From an uncultured Clostridia bacterium (lineage in GTDB: Bacteria; Bacillota; Clostridia; UBA1381), in assembly GCA_934444735.1 (NCBI GenBank), contig CAKSDE010000001.1, positions 1 through 64,000 on the forward strand: 64,000 bases of DNA, given 5' to 3'. A program made the translations under genes and the position numbers. Below the pieces are notes generated by a model. That model was not told where the DNA came from, did no database searches, and saw nothing but the letters and a program-made list of their open reading frames with translations. Shown here piece by piece: positions 16,907 through 27,396 of this stretch (position 1 is its first letter; every line of letters begins with the position of its first letter).

Positions 16907-19900
16907 ATGAATATGAAAAGAATACTGTCATTTTTAATGTGCTTTATGATTCTTTCGTCTTATGCAGTGTTTGCGCAAGGTTCGGATCCTTTTGAGGGGA
17001 AAGATACGCTCAATATTGTCTTTCTCGGCGGATCTATTACCGAGGGTGTGGGATCGTCCTCATATAAATCAAGCGAAGTGGACTATGTAAATAAAGACGG
17101 AAGCATAGTTTTTCCGAATTGTTACGCAGGAGAGGTCGGCAGCTATTTTAAAGAGAAGTACAAAAATAAAACCGTTAATATATATAATTCGGGTATAGGC
17201 GGAACAAATTCAATGCTTGGGCTTTATAGGCTCAGAGATGAGGTTATATGCTATGATCCGGATATGGTTTTTGTGGAATTTGCGGTAAATGACCAAAATG
17301 CACCGGCGCAGGGCGCAATATATATGGAGGCGATTGTCAGAGAGCTTTTAAAGCTTGAGAATCCGCCGATCATCAATTTTATATATACTACGGACGAATC
17401 TTTTAAAACAGCGCGAAGTGAGCATCATAAGGTTGCCGATTATTACGGAATACCGGAGCATGACCTGCAAAGTGTGGTTGAGGCAGAGGTTGCAAGCGGT
17501 AAATATAAAATAAGAGAGCTTTTGGGCGACGGTACTCACCCGACAGACGCAGGACATAAGCTTTATGCCGACAGTATTATAAAAAATCTCGAAACGGGGA
17601 ATTTTTATAAGAAATGCGAAAAAAAGGAGGATAAACTGAGCCGTGAGAGCTTTGATTTTCCGCGCATTGAAAATGCTAAGGGCGCCGAGAATGACGGTAA
17701 TTGGTATATTGGAAATACCAACGGCAGAGATACATATATAACGACCGGAGCTTTGGGTGCGACTCTTAAATTCAGCTTTTACGGTACAAAATTCGGTCTG
17801 TTGATTGCGTGCTCAGCAAAAGGGAGCGCCGAGGTTTTCATAGACGGCAAAAAGATAGGCGATGTTACGCCGTACGGTGCTATGATGAACCTCAATTTCT
17901 ACCGTGACGGCTTAAAGGATACGGAGCATACGGCAGAGATTAAGGTGAAGGCTGATTCTTCGGGCAATATCGGCTTAGGGATCTGCGGATTTTTGGTTGA
18001 CGGATATGAAAAAGGTACAGATTCTGCGGATGAGGCAGAAGATATCGGAAAATACGGGAAAAATATATATGTTTCACCCGACGGAGATGACAACAATCCG
18101 GCAACAGTGGAAAAACCGATAAAAAGCATAAAAAGGGCGAAAAATATTGCCGCGCAAAAGGTGAAGTCGGCAAGCGGTGACGTTAATATTATCCTTCGCG
18201 GCGGAAGATACGATTTGGGTGAGGGCTTGAATTTCGACATGAACTCGTGCGGAAAGGAAAATGCAAAAATTAACTTTTCGGCATATGAGGGCGAAGAAGT
18301 AATATTTTCAAATGCCGGGAAAATACCCTCTGATAAATTTTCCTTGGTAAGTGATGAGAAAATATTAAAAAGAATACCCGAAAGCGCACGCGAAAAAGTG
18401 TATCAGGTTTCATTTGCCGATGCCGGAATAAAGGATTCGGGTATGATGACAGATGAAAATATGGGTATTTCATTATCGACAACAGGATCTGTCGGCAGAA
18501 GAATGCTTACCGAAAAAGACGATCTCTACACAATCGCAAGGTGGCCGAACGAGGGCTTTGCAAACATAGAGTCGGTTATACAGACATCGTCGGGACATAA
18601 ATTCCACTATTCCGAAAACAAGGGAGATACATGGAAAACGGCAGACCAAGCGTGGATTTACGGATATTTTATGTGGCTCTGGGCAGACCGTGCCATGGCG
18701 GTTTCTGAATTTGACTGCGACAATAAGACTATCTCTACGGCGCAGGCGGATTATTACGGAATGACGGCAGATAAACCGTATTTTGTATATAATCTCTTGG
18801 AGGAGCTGGATATTCCGGGAGAATGGTTTGCGGATGCAAATAAAAAAATTCTTTACGTATATCCCAAAAAGGATATTGAGGAATGTGAATTTTACTTTGC
18901 CGGAAAATCCGACGCTTTGGTGACGCTGAAAAATGCGTCGTATATTACATTTAACAATATTATATTTGACGGTGCGTGCGCCAATGCTTTTATGATAGAA
19001 AAGGGCAATTACAATGAGATAAAAAATTGTACAATAAGAAATATCGGGCATCATGCGGTGGATATTGTCGGCGGTACGCATAACAAGGTTGAGGATACAT
19101 ATATTCATGATATCGGGCGCGGCGGCGTATTTATAAGCGGCGGAGATTTTGTAAATCTTACGCCGAGCGAAAATGTTGTAAAAAACTGCCACATAGAAAG
19201 ATATGCCATAAACGGACGCACATATTCCGCGGCAGTGGCACTTTTCGGAGTGGGTGATATTGCCTCGCATAACGAAATAAACAATGCGTCGCATATGGCG
19301 GTGTATTTTAAAGGAAACAATAACATTATCGAATATAACGAGATTTACGATGTATTAAAGTACACGAATGATATGGGCGCTATCTATGCCGGAAGAAGCT
19401 GGGTAAACGGAGGTACGGTTATCAGATACAACTATATCCACGACTGCCGCGGTGAAGGATTCCAGGATGCAATTTGGTTTACGCAGGGGATTTACCTTGA
19501 TGACGGCTTTGCCGATGTTAAAATTTACGGTAACGTATTTGACGGGCTTAATAACGGTATATTTCTGCATTATGCGAGAAATATCACGATGGAAAACAAC
19601 ATCTTTAACGACTGCAAGAACAGCATTGTGATAAGAAATCCGGGCGGTACGACCGATTGGGCAAAAATGGAGAATTATAAAACGAACTATAAAAAGTATA
19701 AAGAAGAGGGGCGGTTGGCTGAATACAGTGAGATAAATTTTGCAACTCTTTACAGCACATACCAAAAAATGTACAATCCGGAAAATAATGTATGGAATGA
19801 GAATTATCCGTATCTTGCAAATATGCTTGATTCGGACTGGATGGTGCCGGAGAATAATGTGATAAAATCGAACTTGATCTATGGCAGCAAGGAGGATTCT

Positions 19901-21139
19901 GTCCTGATTCCCGAAAACATAGCGGATATTACCGTTTCGGAAAATAATTTTATAGATGATGTAACAAAACCGTCCGATTATCTTTTATCGAGCGGAAATA
20001 TCAGCGGCTTTGAAAAGATTGATATAAATCTTTGCGGTACGGAAAAAGAGAATGGTATTGTGGGCAATTTCGGAGGAGTTTATCCGTCAAACGGTGAAAT
20101 AAACGTGAATGCCGATAATCTGATAATGATGTGGGAAAACGCTGCCGGAGCGAATGTGTACAGACTTACGATTGCCGAGGATAAGAACTTTTCAAAAATT
20201 ATTTTTGATGATGAAACGGACAAAAATTTTGCGGTTTTGCCGAGATTGAAATTCGGGTGTCAAAAGTATTATTGGAAGGTCGGAGCATATTCTACGGCAG
20301 TGGGATATAAAAGGGAATTGAAGTACAATAAAGACGGTGTTATGTCGTTTCGTACGGCGGCAAGCGAAACGCTGTTTGTAAATGATCTGAAAAAGGCGAT
20401 CGCGGCGGCAAAAAACATTTATGATAAAGCGGTCGAGGGGACAGAGCCGGGAGAATACTTTATAGGTTCAAAGGCTGCATTTAAGAATGTTATCGACTCG
20501 TCGGAAGATGCACTTTTATATAAAGAAAGCCTTTCGCCGTATATAAGCCGTCAGGGAAGTATTGACGCGGCGAAAAACGGATTGCAGCGGCAGACGGAGA
20601 ATTTTAAGGTTTCAAGAAACATCATGACGGTCAATATAGCGGATCTTTTGGCAGACGGCAGCGGCTGGTACAGAAGTAAGCCCGAGGGGAGCAGAGTGAC
20701 TTTTTCGGGAAACGGAAATTACGGATATACGGGAAGTAAGCTTGAATCGTACAAAAAACTGAAATTTAACCTTTCATACGAATTTTTGAATGAAAATGCG
20801 TGGTTCTGCTTTGAGCTTAAATCGCAGAGCCTGTCGGTTCAGCCGTGGAGCACACAGTGCTATATTTTCCTCGTAAAGCCCGATGTGCTGGAACTCCAGA
20901 AGTTTAACGGTTCGGAAACGTTTTACTATACCGCGGAGAATAATATTTTAAGCGATGGTAAAACGCATGAGGTTGTATTCGGAACGGTAAAGGAAAAGTC
21001 GGGTGTAAGAGTTACCGTTTCAATTGACGGCAATGAGATATTTAACTACCTTGACGATCATGCTCCGATCGAGGAGGAAGGATATTTCGGAGTATATATA
21101 TCGGGCAAGGCTAATGTTACCGTATCCAAAAGCGAGTAG
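16907..21139 (+). CDS. Secreted SGNH-hydrolase/right-handed beta-helix fusion protein
   Basis: 1410 residues with a signal peptide (cut near FAQG). Domain 1 (about 33-230) is a complete SGNH/GDSL esterase: GGSITEG with Ser43, NSGIGGTNS, FAVND and DGTHP with Asp208/His211, so deacetylation of a glycan is likely. A small jelly-roll (about 240-370) follows. Domain 3 (about 385-1000) is a right-handed parallel beta-helix with YVSPDGDDNNP, LRGGRYDL, ARWPNEGF and many N-x-I turns; the plan recalls GH141-type or polysaccharide-lyase beta-helix enzymes, family not proven. Then an Fn3-like domain, a helical FIVAR-like stretch (about 1150-1240) and a LamG-like end. One protein may both deacetylate and cleave a decorated polysaccharide. 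Confidence 0.8.
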   Translation: MNMKRILSFLMCFMILSSYAVFAQGSDPFEGKDTLNIVFLGGSITEGVGSSSYKSSEVDYVNKDGSIVFPNCYAGEVGSYFKEKYKNKTVNIYNSGIGGTNSMLGLYRLRDEVICYDPDMVFVEFAVNDQNAPAQGAIYMEAIVRELLKLENPPIINFIYTTDESFKTARSEHHKVADYYGIPEHDLQSVVEAEVASGKYKIRELLGDGTHPTDAGHKLYADSIIKNLETGNFYKKCEKKEDKLSRESFDFPRIENAKGAENDGNWYIGNTNGRDTYITTGALGATLKFSFYGTKFGLLIACSAKGSAEVFIDGKKIGDVTPYGAMMNLNFYRDGLKDTEHTAEIKVKADSSGNIGLGICGFLVDGYEKGTDSADEAEDIGKYGKNIYVSPDGDDNNPATVEKPIKSIKRAKNIAAQKVKSASGDVNIILRGGRYDLGEGLNFDMNSCGKENAKINFSAYEGEEVIFSNAGKIPSDKFSLVSDEKILKRIPESAREKVYQVSFADAGIKDSGMMTDENMGISLSTTGSVGRRMLTEKDDLYTIARWPNEGFANIESVIQTSSGHKFHYSENKGDTWKTADQAWIYGYFMWLWADRAMAVSEFDCDNKTISTAQADYYGMTADKPYFVYNLLEELDIPGEWFADANKKILYVYPKKDIEECEFYFAGKSDALVTLKNASYITFNNIIFDGACANAFMIEKGNYNEIKNCTIRNIGHHAVDIVGGTHNKVEDTYIHDIGRGGVFISGGDFVNLTPSENVVKNCHIERYAINGRTYSAAVALFGVGDIASHNEINNASHMAVYFKGNNNIIEYNEIYDVLKYTNDMGAIYAGRSWVNGGTVIRYNYIHDCRGEGFQDAIWFTQGIYLDDGFADVKIYGNVFDGLNNGIFLHYARNITMENNIFNDCKNSIVIRNPGGTTDWAKMENYKTNYKKYKEEGRLAEYSEINFATLYSTYQKMYNPENNVWNENYPYLANMLDSDWMVPENNVIKSNLIYGSKEDSVLIPENIADITVSENNFIDDVTKPSDYLLSSGNISGFEKIDINLCGTEKENGIVGNFGGVYPSNGEINVNADNLIMMWENAAGANVYRLTIAEDKNFSKIIFDDETDKNFAVLPRLKFGCQKYYWKVGAYSTAVGYKRELKYNKDGVMSFRTAASETLFVNDLKKAIAAAKNIYDKAVEGTEPGEYFIGSKAAFKNVIDSSEDALLYKESLSPYISRQGSIDAAKNGLQRQTENFKVSRNIMTVNIADLLADGSGWYRSKPEGSRVTFSGNGNYGYTGSKLESYKKLKFNLSYEFLNENAWFCFELKSQSLSVQPWSTQCYIFLVKPDVLELQKFNGSETFYYTAENNILSDGKTHEVVFGTVKEKSGVRVTVSIDGNEIFNYLDDHAPIEEEGYFGVYISGKANVTVSKSE

Positions 21140-21191
21140 AGAATTTACGGCTGATCGGCTAAAAAACAGATCACGGCCGGGAGGTAGAATA

Positions 21192-24100
21192 ATGAAAAAA
21201 ATAAGTTTAATATGCATAGTGGCATTAACTGCGTCATTCTTTCCGCAAAGGATTATAGCAGAGAGTATGGGAGAAATATATTATGTATCGCCTGAGGGAG
21301 ATGATGCAAATGACGGCAGCATAGATATGCCGTTTCGCACGATTTCTTATGCGGCAGGAGTTATGCAGGCAGGCGATACGTGCTATATACGCGGCGGAGT
21401 TTATCGGGAGACGGTTTCGGTTAAAAATAAAGGAACAAAAGAAAAACCGATTGCATTTAAACCGTATAATGATGAGACGGTCACAATAAGCGGCGCCGAT
21501 GTACTGAACGGGAGCTGGCAGAAATATAAGGGCAGCATATATTACACAAAGATGGATTGGTCGCTTGATAATGCCAATATGATTTTTGCCGACGGAGTTA
21601 TGCAGCAGGAGGCAAGATGGCCGAATATCGGAGACGGACTTGATTCAAGTCAATATGCCAAGCCGGACGCATTTTCAAACGGCGTTATAACCGATGCGGA
21701 TATACCGAATGTCGATATGAGCAATTCTCTGATATGGTTCAGAACGAACAGCGGATATTGGTCTTTTACAGGCAGGGTTATATCCAATTCGGCAGGGAAA
21801 ATGAACATTACATATGACGCGGCATATCCGCCGGATAATACAAGCATATATTATGTGGCAAGAAATCTTAACCTGCTGGATTCTGCCGGTGAATGGTATC
21901 TTGATGAGGAGGCGGACAGACTCTATTTCTGGGCGCCGGGAGATGTGAATCCGGAGAAACTGGAAATATCCGCGAAAAAGAGAAAGAATGCGGTTGAATT
22001 TTCGGACGCAAGATATGTAACGCTTGACGGAATTGAGATTATGGGCGCAAATATCGAAATGTCGGACAATACCGAAAATTGCACCTTAAACAATATATCG
22101 GCGAAGTACCTGTCATATGATGTCGCTTTGCCGAAAAACGGTTCGGGATCGTGCAATTCAAGGGGCATACAGTTAAGAGGCAGGCACAATACAATCAAAA
22201 ATTCACAGATCGCATCGACTTTCGGCGATGCGATCGAGATGAGCGGCTCATACAACGCGGTGGTAAATTGTGATATTCATGATTTTAATTATGAGAATAC
22301 ATATTCATACGGCGTGAATATTTCGGGAGATCATCAGCTGGTTAAGAACAATTCCATATACCGTACGGGGAGATCTGCAATAGGCGGTGAGTTTGAGGCG
22401 TCGGAGATAAGCTATAACAACATATACGATACGATGAAGATTTCAAAGGATGGCGGAGCGCTCTATCTTGTAAATCATGATTTTGAAAATTCCGAAATTC
22501 ACCATAATGTGTTCTCGGATCAGCAAAACGACGGTTTTGGGGCGGCAATCTATTACGACAGCGGCTGCTCAAGGCTTGTCACCTACAATAATGCCGTTAT
22601 ATGCGATGATAATTCATATTATACTTTGCCGCTGTGCGTAAATAATCCGAGTGAGTATAATCTGTTTTTCAATAATACCTTTATCGGTGAGCAGCCGGTT
22701 CATTTTGTGGGAAAGACAAAGGGCATGGCAGGCTCGGTATATGCAAATAATGTCTTTACGGCAGAGCCGTTTGACGAAAATGCGGCAGAAGATTACGGTT
22801 TTTCGGATATGAATAATGCGGTTGTTGAAAGGTCGGAATTAAATGCCGACGCAACCCTTAAAAACGGAAGTGCGGCAATTGATTCGGGAATTTATCTGCC
22901 CGGTATAGGCGAGAACTATTCTGCGTCGGCGCCTGATTGCGGCGCATATGAGAACGGCGCGGTAAAATGGACTGCCGGATATGATAAGGCGAAAGACGTG
23001 AGCGCCGAGATAGATTTGTCGGAGGTTATTCCGTTTGAGAATGTATTGGATAACGGCAGCTTTGAAAAGGCAATGAACGGCTGGACGGTGCAGGGCGGTG
23101 CGCTGAAAATAATAATGCAGGACGCATGGTCAAATCCGCAGTATGTGCGGTTGGGAGAAAGTTCTCTTGAACTGAAAAGGGGAGATTTCGTTAAAAAAAC
23201 AGTTACGGGACTTGTGCCGAATGAGACATATGAGCTGCAATGGTATGCAAAAACCGCCGGTTCATTTATAAAGGCAACGGATTATGCGGAGGTGAGCGAG
23301 CCATTTGTAACGGCGGTTGCAAGTTCTGATGAGATTCTTACCAATATGAAAACAGGGCAGTGGGTTAAATACAGCAATGTGGATTTCGGCGACGGCGAAT
23401 ATGATTCGGTGGTGTATACAAATTACCACGGCTCGTATGTGTATAACAATATGGAGATGTATATCGACGGATTTGAAGATCTTATCTCTTCGGCAAAGGT
23501 ATATGCAATAGCATCGTGGTACGAGGATATGCATAAGCTGATGCGAAAGGTAACCGGAGTTCATGATGTATATATTAAATTTTCCGATGTGTCGGCAAGT
23601 GACGTGCTTTTCGCAGGATTTGCTCTTTATGACAGTACTGCCGATGACGAAACTAAAATTATCGCAATATCGGATTCGGGAGAACGAAAAGAAGCTTTAG
23701 CTGAGGGAAACACTTGGGGAACAGCTCCTCAAAAAAAGGAGATTACGACCGGAAGTGTGGGCGAGATAACAATATATTTGCAAAAAACAAAGGGTGCAAA
23801 CAGTGTATATTTCGATTGTTTAGGTCTGGCACAGAAGGTGACGGATAACGTAAGCACACCCGAGGTTTATATTGATAACGTCAGACTGAAAAATATGCAA
23901 AACAGTCCGTTGTCCGAGTGGGGCAAAAACGAGCTGAATATATTTGAAACAGAGCTGGTAAATCCGCTAAAGCATGATGTGGTTTACAATGTTGAATATA
24001 TATGTTATAATAAGGACAACAGTATTTTTTCAAAGGTAGAGGCAATATGTGAGATGACCGCAAAGGGACACAAAACCGTCGGACTCGGAACCTTTTCATC

Positions 24101-24527
24101 GGGTGACGGCGCGTATGCAAAGATAAGGATACTGAAAAACGATAGTGTTTTGGCAGCCTATGAAATAACACCTGTTACGCTATTTAACAAAAATGCCGTA
24201 ACGGACAAAGATTTGCGCATAGAGAGTGCATGGATAAGCAATGATATGGGTACTCAAAAAATAGAGGCAAATATGCCGAATATTCTTACGCTAAATGTTA
24301 TGAATCTCTCGGGTGCGGAAATTTCGGCAAGCTGTATTGCCGCGCTTTATGATGAGAATATGAGATTGGTCAGTGTAAAAAGCGAGCCAAAGGTGTTTTG
24401 CGCATACGGCTCGGAGCAGTTAAAGCTGAATCTCGGAGAAAAGGCGGATAACGAGATGTATGCAAAAATTATGGTATTTAAGGATAAAACAATTATACCG
24501 CTGGCCGATTTATTTAAGATATATTGA
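21192..24527 (+). CDS. Secreted right-handed beta-helix protein with carbohydrate-binding-like modules
   Basis: The start at 21192 has a GGGAGG RBS and a signal peptide; longer upstream codons in the same frame overlap the preceding gene and are rejected. 1111 residues. A beta-helix domain (about 28-580) begins YYVSPEGDDANDGS, GDTCYIRGGVYRETV and contains many aligned Asn/Ile turns. Next comes a CBM4/9-like domain (LDNGSFEKAMNGWTV), then a CBM6-like region (VTGVHDVYIKFSD) and two beta domains. The opening is typical of DUF1565/polysaccharide lyase beta-helices; the reaction is uncertain. It lies 52 nt after the SGNH fusion in the same operon. Confidence 0.78.
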   Translation: MKKISLICIVALTASFFPQRIIAESMGEIYYVSPEGDDANDGSIDMPFRTISYAAGVMQAGDTCYIRGGVYRETVSVKNKGTKEKPIAFKPYNDETVTISGADVLNGSWQKYKGSIYYTKMDWSLDNANMIFADGVMQQEARWPNIGDGLDSSQYAKPDAFSNGVITDADIPNVDMSNSLIWFRTNSGYWSFTGRVISNSAGKMNITYDAAYPPDNTSIYYVARNLNLLDSAGEWYLDEEADRLYFWAPGDVNPEKLEISAKKRKNAVEFSDARYVTLDGIEIMGANIEMSDNTENCTLNNISAKYLSYDVALPKNGSGSCNSRGIQLRGRHNTIKNSQIASTFGDAIEMSGSYNAVVNCDIHDFNYENTYSYGVNISGDHQLVKNNSIYRTGRSAIGGEFEASEISYNNIYDTMKISKDGGALYLVNHDFENSEIHHNVFSDQQNDGFGAAIYYDSGCSRLVTYNNAVICDDNSYYTLPLCVNNPSEYNLFFNNTFIGEQPVHFVGKTKGMAGSVYANNVFTAEPFDENAAEDYGFSDMNNAVVERSELNADATLKNGSAAIDSGIYLPGIGENYSASAPDCGAYENGAVKWTAGYDKAKDVSAEIDLSEVIPFENVLDNGSFEKAMNGWTVQGGALKIIMQDAWSNPQYVRLGESSLELKRGDFVKKTVTGLVPNETYELQWYAKTAGSFIKATDYAEVSEPFVTAVASSDEILTNMKTGQWVKYSNVDFGDGEYDSVVYTNYHGSYVYNNMEMYIDGFEDLISSAKVYAIASWYEDMHKLMRKVTGVHDVYIKFSDVSASDVLFAGFALYDSTADDETKIIAISDSGERKEALAEGNTWGTAPQKKEITTGSVGEITIYLQKTKGANSVYFDCLGLAQKVTDNVSTPEVYIDNVRLKNMQNSPLSEWGKNELNIFETELVNPLKHDVVYNVEYICYNKDNSIFSKVEAICEMTAKGHKTVGLGTFSSGDGAYAKIRILKNDSVLAAYEITPVTLFNKNAVTDKDLRIESAWISNDMGTQKIEANMPNILTLNVMNLSGAEISASCIAALYDENMRLVSVKSEPKVFCAYGSEQLKLNLGEKADNEMYAKIMVFKDKTIIPLADLFKIY

Positions 24528-24558
24528 TTGGACGTGACGCAGAAAGGAACGGTTATTT

Positions 24559-26064
24559 ATGACAAAGATTTTTTTAAAGGTATGTCTTTTGTTTGTTTTA
24601 ATGTCTGTTGCCTGTGGGACTGTTTTTGCACAGAACAGCGATATTACGGCTGAACTTGATGAAAACGGATTGCTCACAGTGACAGCAAAGACAGAAGAGC
24701 TTCCCGGGACAAAGGTATCGTGGATGATTATTAAGCCGGATAAGGATATAGACGGTGTGAAGAAAGACAGTATTGCATCGGAGGAGGATAAAGCGGAAAA
24801 TATTATTCATTACATGAATACAACGGAGGTTTCCGACGAAAAGACTGTCGGATTTACGTATCATTTTACCGAGGATTCAAAGTCGGGCAAATATATTGTG
24901 CGGTTAAAGATTCACGGTGAGAGCGAAGTAAGAGAGTGCGCGGTTTATTATACAGATAAAAAGGCACTTCAAAAGGCGATAGATGAGTTAAAAGACGGCG
25001 CAGATGTTAAAGATGTACTGGACAGATACATAAAGGATATTGATTATGATGCCGGAGAAAAATATTCGGGGTATTCAGAAAAAGAAAAGCAATATGTTGT
25101 TGATTTTGTGAGTGATCCGAAACCCGATACTGCCGAAAAACTGAAAGAATCGGTATGCATGGCGGTGGGAAATATTGAAATTTTGGCAAAGCTTAAAACC
25201 GCGTCAAAGACCGAATATAAAGAATGTTTTGAGCAAAATATCGAGCGGTTGGGTATTGATAAAACCAAAAATTATTCCGATTATAAGAATATGTCCGACA
25301 GTAAAAAGGAAAAAGTTTATGTAAGGCTTATGGAGAAAACCAAATCATTATCAACTCCGAAAGAACTGTGCACGGCATTTGAGGAAATTGTAGAAGAGGT
25401 TAAAAATGAAAATGATACGTCTAAAGGATCAACGACGGGCGGCAGTAAAGGCGGCAGCTCGGGTTCGGCGGGCGGTTTTAACCCGACTCATAACAATACC
25501 GAAATAAAGGCTGATGAAAAAACGGTATACTTTGATGATTTGGAGAAAAGCCAATGGGCAGAAAAAGCGATTAATACTTTAGCCGAAAAGAAGATAATAA
25601 ACGGTATCGGTGAGAGTAAGTTCGCTCCGGATAAACCGATTACAAGAGAGGCATTTGTTCGGATAATCGTAAATGCTTTTGAGCTGAAGATGAACGGTGA
25701 GCATGATGAGTTCGAGGACGTGCCAAAAGACGCATGGTATTACGATGCGGTTATGACTGCGGCGAGCTGCGGTATTATAAACGGTAAGAGTAAGACGGTG
25801 TTCGGAACGGGAGAGAATATTACCCGTCAGGATATGGCGGTCATCATTTTAAGAGCGTGCGAATATGCGGGAGTCGGAGTATATACGGTTGATATGGACG
25901 CAAGCTTTAATGATATGGAAAACGTAAGCGATTATGCGAAAACGGCGGTGGAAAAGATGGCAAAGGCGAAGATAATAAACGGTACCGGAGACGGAAAATT
26001 TGAGCCGAAGGGGAATGCAACAAGAGCGCAGGCAGCGCAGATAATATATAATGTATTGTTTTAG
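24559..26064 (+). CDS. SLH-domain surface protein with three C-terminal SLH repeats
   Basis: 501 residues: signal peptide (to about 25), an Ig-like beta domain (27-135), a lysine/aspartate-rich helical region (135-285), a Gly/Ser linker (about 290-307) and three good SLH repeats (about 323-380, 383-443, 448-501). Each ends in an ITREAF / ITRQDM / ATRAQA motif. The linker and terminal SLH block suggest a cell-wall-anchored display protein. It follows the beta-helix gene by 31 nt and precedes GH29 by 20 nt, so it belongs to the same operon. No catalytic motif is visible. Confidence 0.85.
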   Translation: MTKIFLKVCLLFVLMSVACGTVFAQNSDITAELDENGLLTVTAKTEELPGTKVSWMIIKPDKDIDGVKKDSIASEEDKAENIIHYMNTTEVSDEKTVGFTYHFTEDSKSGKYIVRLKIHGESEVRECAVYYTDKKALQKAIDELKDGADVKDVLDRYIKDIDYDAGEKYSGYSEKEKQYVVDFVSDPKPDTAEKLKESVCMAVGNIEILAKLKTASKTEYKECFEQNIERLGIDKTKNYSDYKNMSDSKKEKVYVRLMEKTKSLSTPKELCTAFEEIVEEVKNENDTSKGSTTGGSKGGSSGSAGGFNPTHNNTEIKADEKTVYFDDLEKSQWAEKAINTLAEKKIINGIGESKFAPDKPITREAFVRIIVNAFELKMNGEHDEFEDVPKDAWYYDAVMTAASCGIINGKSKTVFGTGENITRQDMAVIILRACEYAGVGVYTVDMDASFNDMENVSDYAKTAVEKMAKAKIINGTGDGKFEPKGNATRAQAAQIIYNVLF

Positions 26065-26084
26065 CTAAAGAAAGGACAACAAAA

Positions 26085-27308
26085 ATGGAGCGAATAAAGC
26101 CTACACAAAAGCAACTGGATTTTATGGATTGGGAGATGGGTGTGTTTTTTCACTTTGGAATAAGGACATTTTATCCTGAGAATAACGATTGGGACGGTAA
26201 GGAAATGGAGTTGTCGGAGTTTAATCCGATGGATTTGGACTGTGAGCAGTGGATAAAGACTGTTAAGGACGCCGGTGCGACATATGCGATTTTAACCTGC
26301 AAGCATCATGACGGATTTGCAAACTGGCCGTCGCGCTATACCGAATATTCGGTGAAAAACACGCCGTGGAAAGACGGCAGAGGCGATGTTGTAAAAGAGT
26401 TTGTTGATGCGTGCAGAAAATATAACGTAAAAGTCGGACTGTATTACAGTCCGGCACAGTTCGGATCTGTTAAGATGCAGGGCAGGGAATATGACGATTA
26501 TTTCATAAACCAGATATCGGAGCTTCTTAAAAATTACGGAAAGATAGATTATTTGTGGTTTGATGGCTGTGGCTCGGAAAATCATGAATATGACAGGGAT
26601 CGGATTGTAAAAGTAATAAGAGAATTGCAGCCTGAAATCTGTATATTCTCCATGTGGGATCCCGATGTGAGATGGGTGGGGAATGAAGAAGGAATAGTTC
26701 CTCTCGGGTGTAAAAATGTTGTACAGTCTGCGAATATCTCGGTTATGGAGCAGGAGGCTCAATGGCTGTCGGAACCTCGGTTTTTGCCATATGAATGTGA
26801 TTGCAAAATCAGGAGAAAAAGCTGGTTTTATAAAAAAAGTGATGAAAAATACTTAAGAAGTCCAAACGAGTTGATTGATCTTTATTATTATTCTGTCGGG
26901 CGCGGAGGAAATCTTTTGTTAAACATTGCTCCCGATGATAAAGGTCTGCTCCCGAAAAGGGATAGTAAAAACTTTTTAGAGTTCGGCAAAAAAATCAAAG
27001 AGCGTTTTGCCGAGCCTATTGAGTGTGAAATAACAAAAGAAAATGATGAGTATATTCTGATATTGCCGGAAGAAAAAAAGATTAACCATATGGTTATCGA
27101 AGAAGATTTGACTGACGGAGAGTCCGTTCGTGAATTTGAGATCAGCACGGTAACACCATGCGGCGATGTAGGTATTTATTCGGGCAAAATGATCGGGCAT
27201 AAGCGGATATGTGAGTTCAGAAGCTGGACGGGAGAACGCTTTAAGCTGAAGATTACAGACAGCGACGGGGAATATAAACTAAGATCGATAAAGTTATATA
27301 TGATTTAA
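26085..27308 (+). CDS. GH29-family alpha-L-fucosidase
   Basis: 407 residues, cytoplasmic (no leader). GH29 enzymes remove terminal alpha-L-fucose with retention. Family marks: GVFFHFGIRTF near the start, ILTCKHHDGFANWPS (the conserved His pair), VGLYYSPAQF, and the nucleophile motif YLWFDGCG with Asp about 160. The length suits the catalytic domain plus a short C-terminal beta-sandwich. The acid/base residue is variable in GH29 and cannot be assigned. Last gene of the cluster, just before a terminator; its presence implies the target glycan carries fucose (for example pectic side chains, xyloglucan or mucin). Confidence 0.88.
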   Translation: MERIKPTQKQLDFMDWEMGVFFHFGIRTFYPENNDWDGKEMELSEFNPMDLDCEQWIKTVKDAGATYAILTCKHHDGFANWPSRYTEYSVKNTPWKDGRGDVVKEFVDACRKYNVKVGLYYSPAQFGSVKMQGREYDDYFINQISELLKNYGKIDYLWFDGCGSENHEYDRDRIVKVIRELQPEICIFSMWDPDVRWVGNEEGIVPLGCKNVVQSANISVMEQEAQWLSEPRFLPYECDCKIRRKSWFYKKSDEKYLRSPNELIDLYYYSVGRGGNLLLNIAPDDKGLLPKRDSKNFLEFGKKIKERFAEPIECEITKENDEYILILPEEKKINHMVIEEDLTDGESVREFEISTVTPCGDVGIYSGKMIGHKRICEFRSWTGERFKLKITDSDGEYKLRSIKLYMI

Positions 27309-27360
27309 TAGCTGTCGTATGTTTTTTTGGAAAATACATCTTATGAAAAGATAATACATA

Positions 27361-27391
27361 AAAATGCTCTGCTAAAAAGCAGAGCATTTTT
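27361..27391. terminator. Bidirectional terminator between GH29 and spoVM
   Basis: 12-bp perfect stem AAAATGCTCTGC / GCAGAGCATTTT with a TAAAAA loop; A and T runs serve both directions. Confidence 0.85.
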
Positions 27392-27396
27392 ATGTG

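Noticed and set aside
18473..19294. 273-codon minus-strand open frame inside the SGNH/beta-helix gene
   Set aside because: No RBS, atypical composition, lies wholly within a well-supported gene on the other strand; similar long shadow frames occur in other parts of this gene.
23262..23564. 100-codon minus-strand frame in the second beta-helix gene
   Set aside because: Shadow of a confident gene, no start signals.
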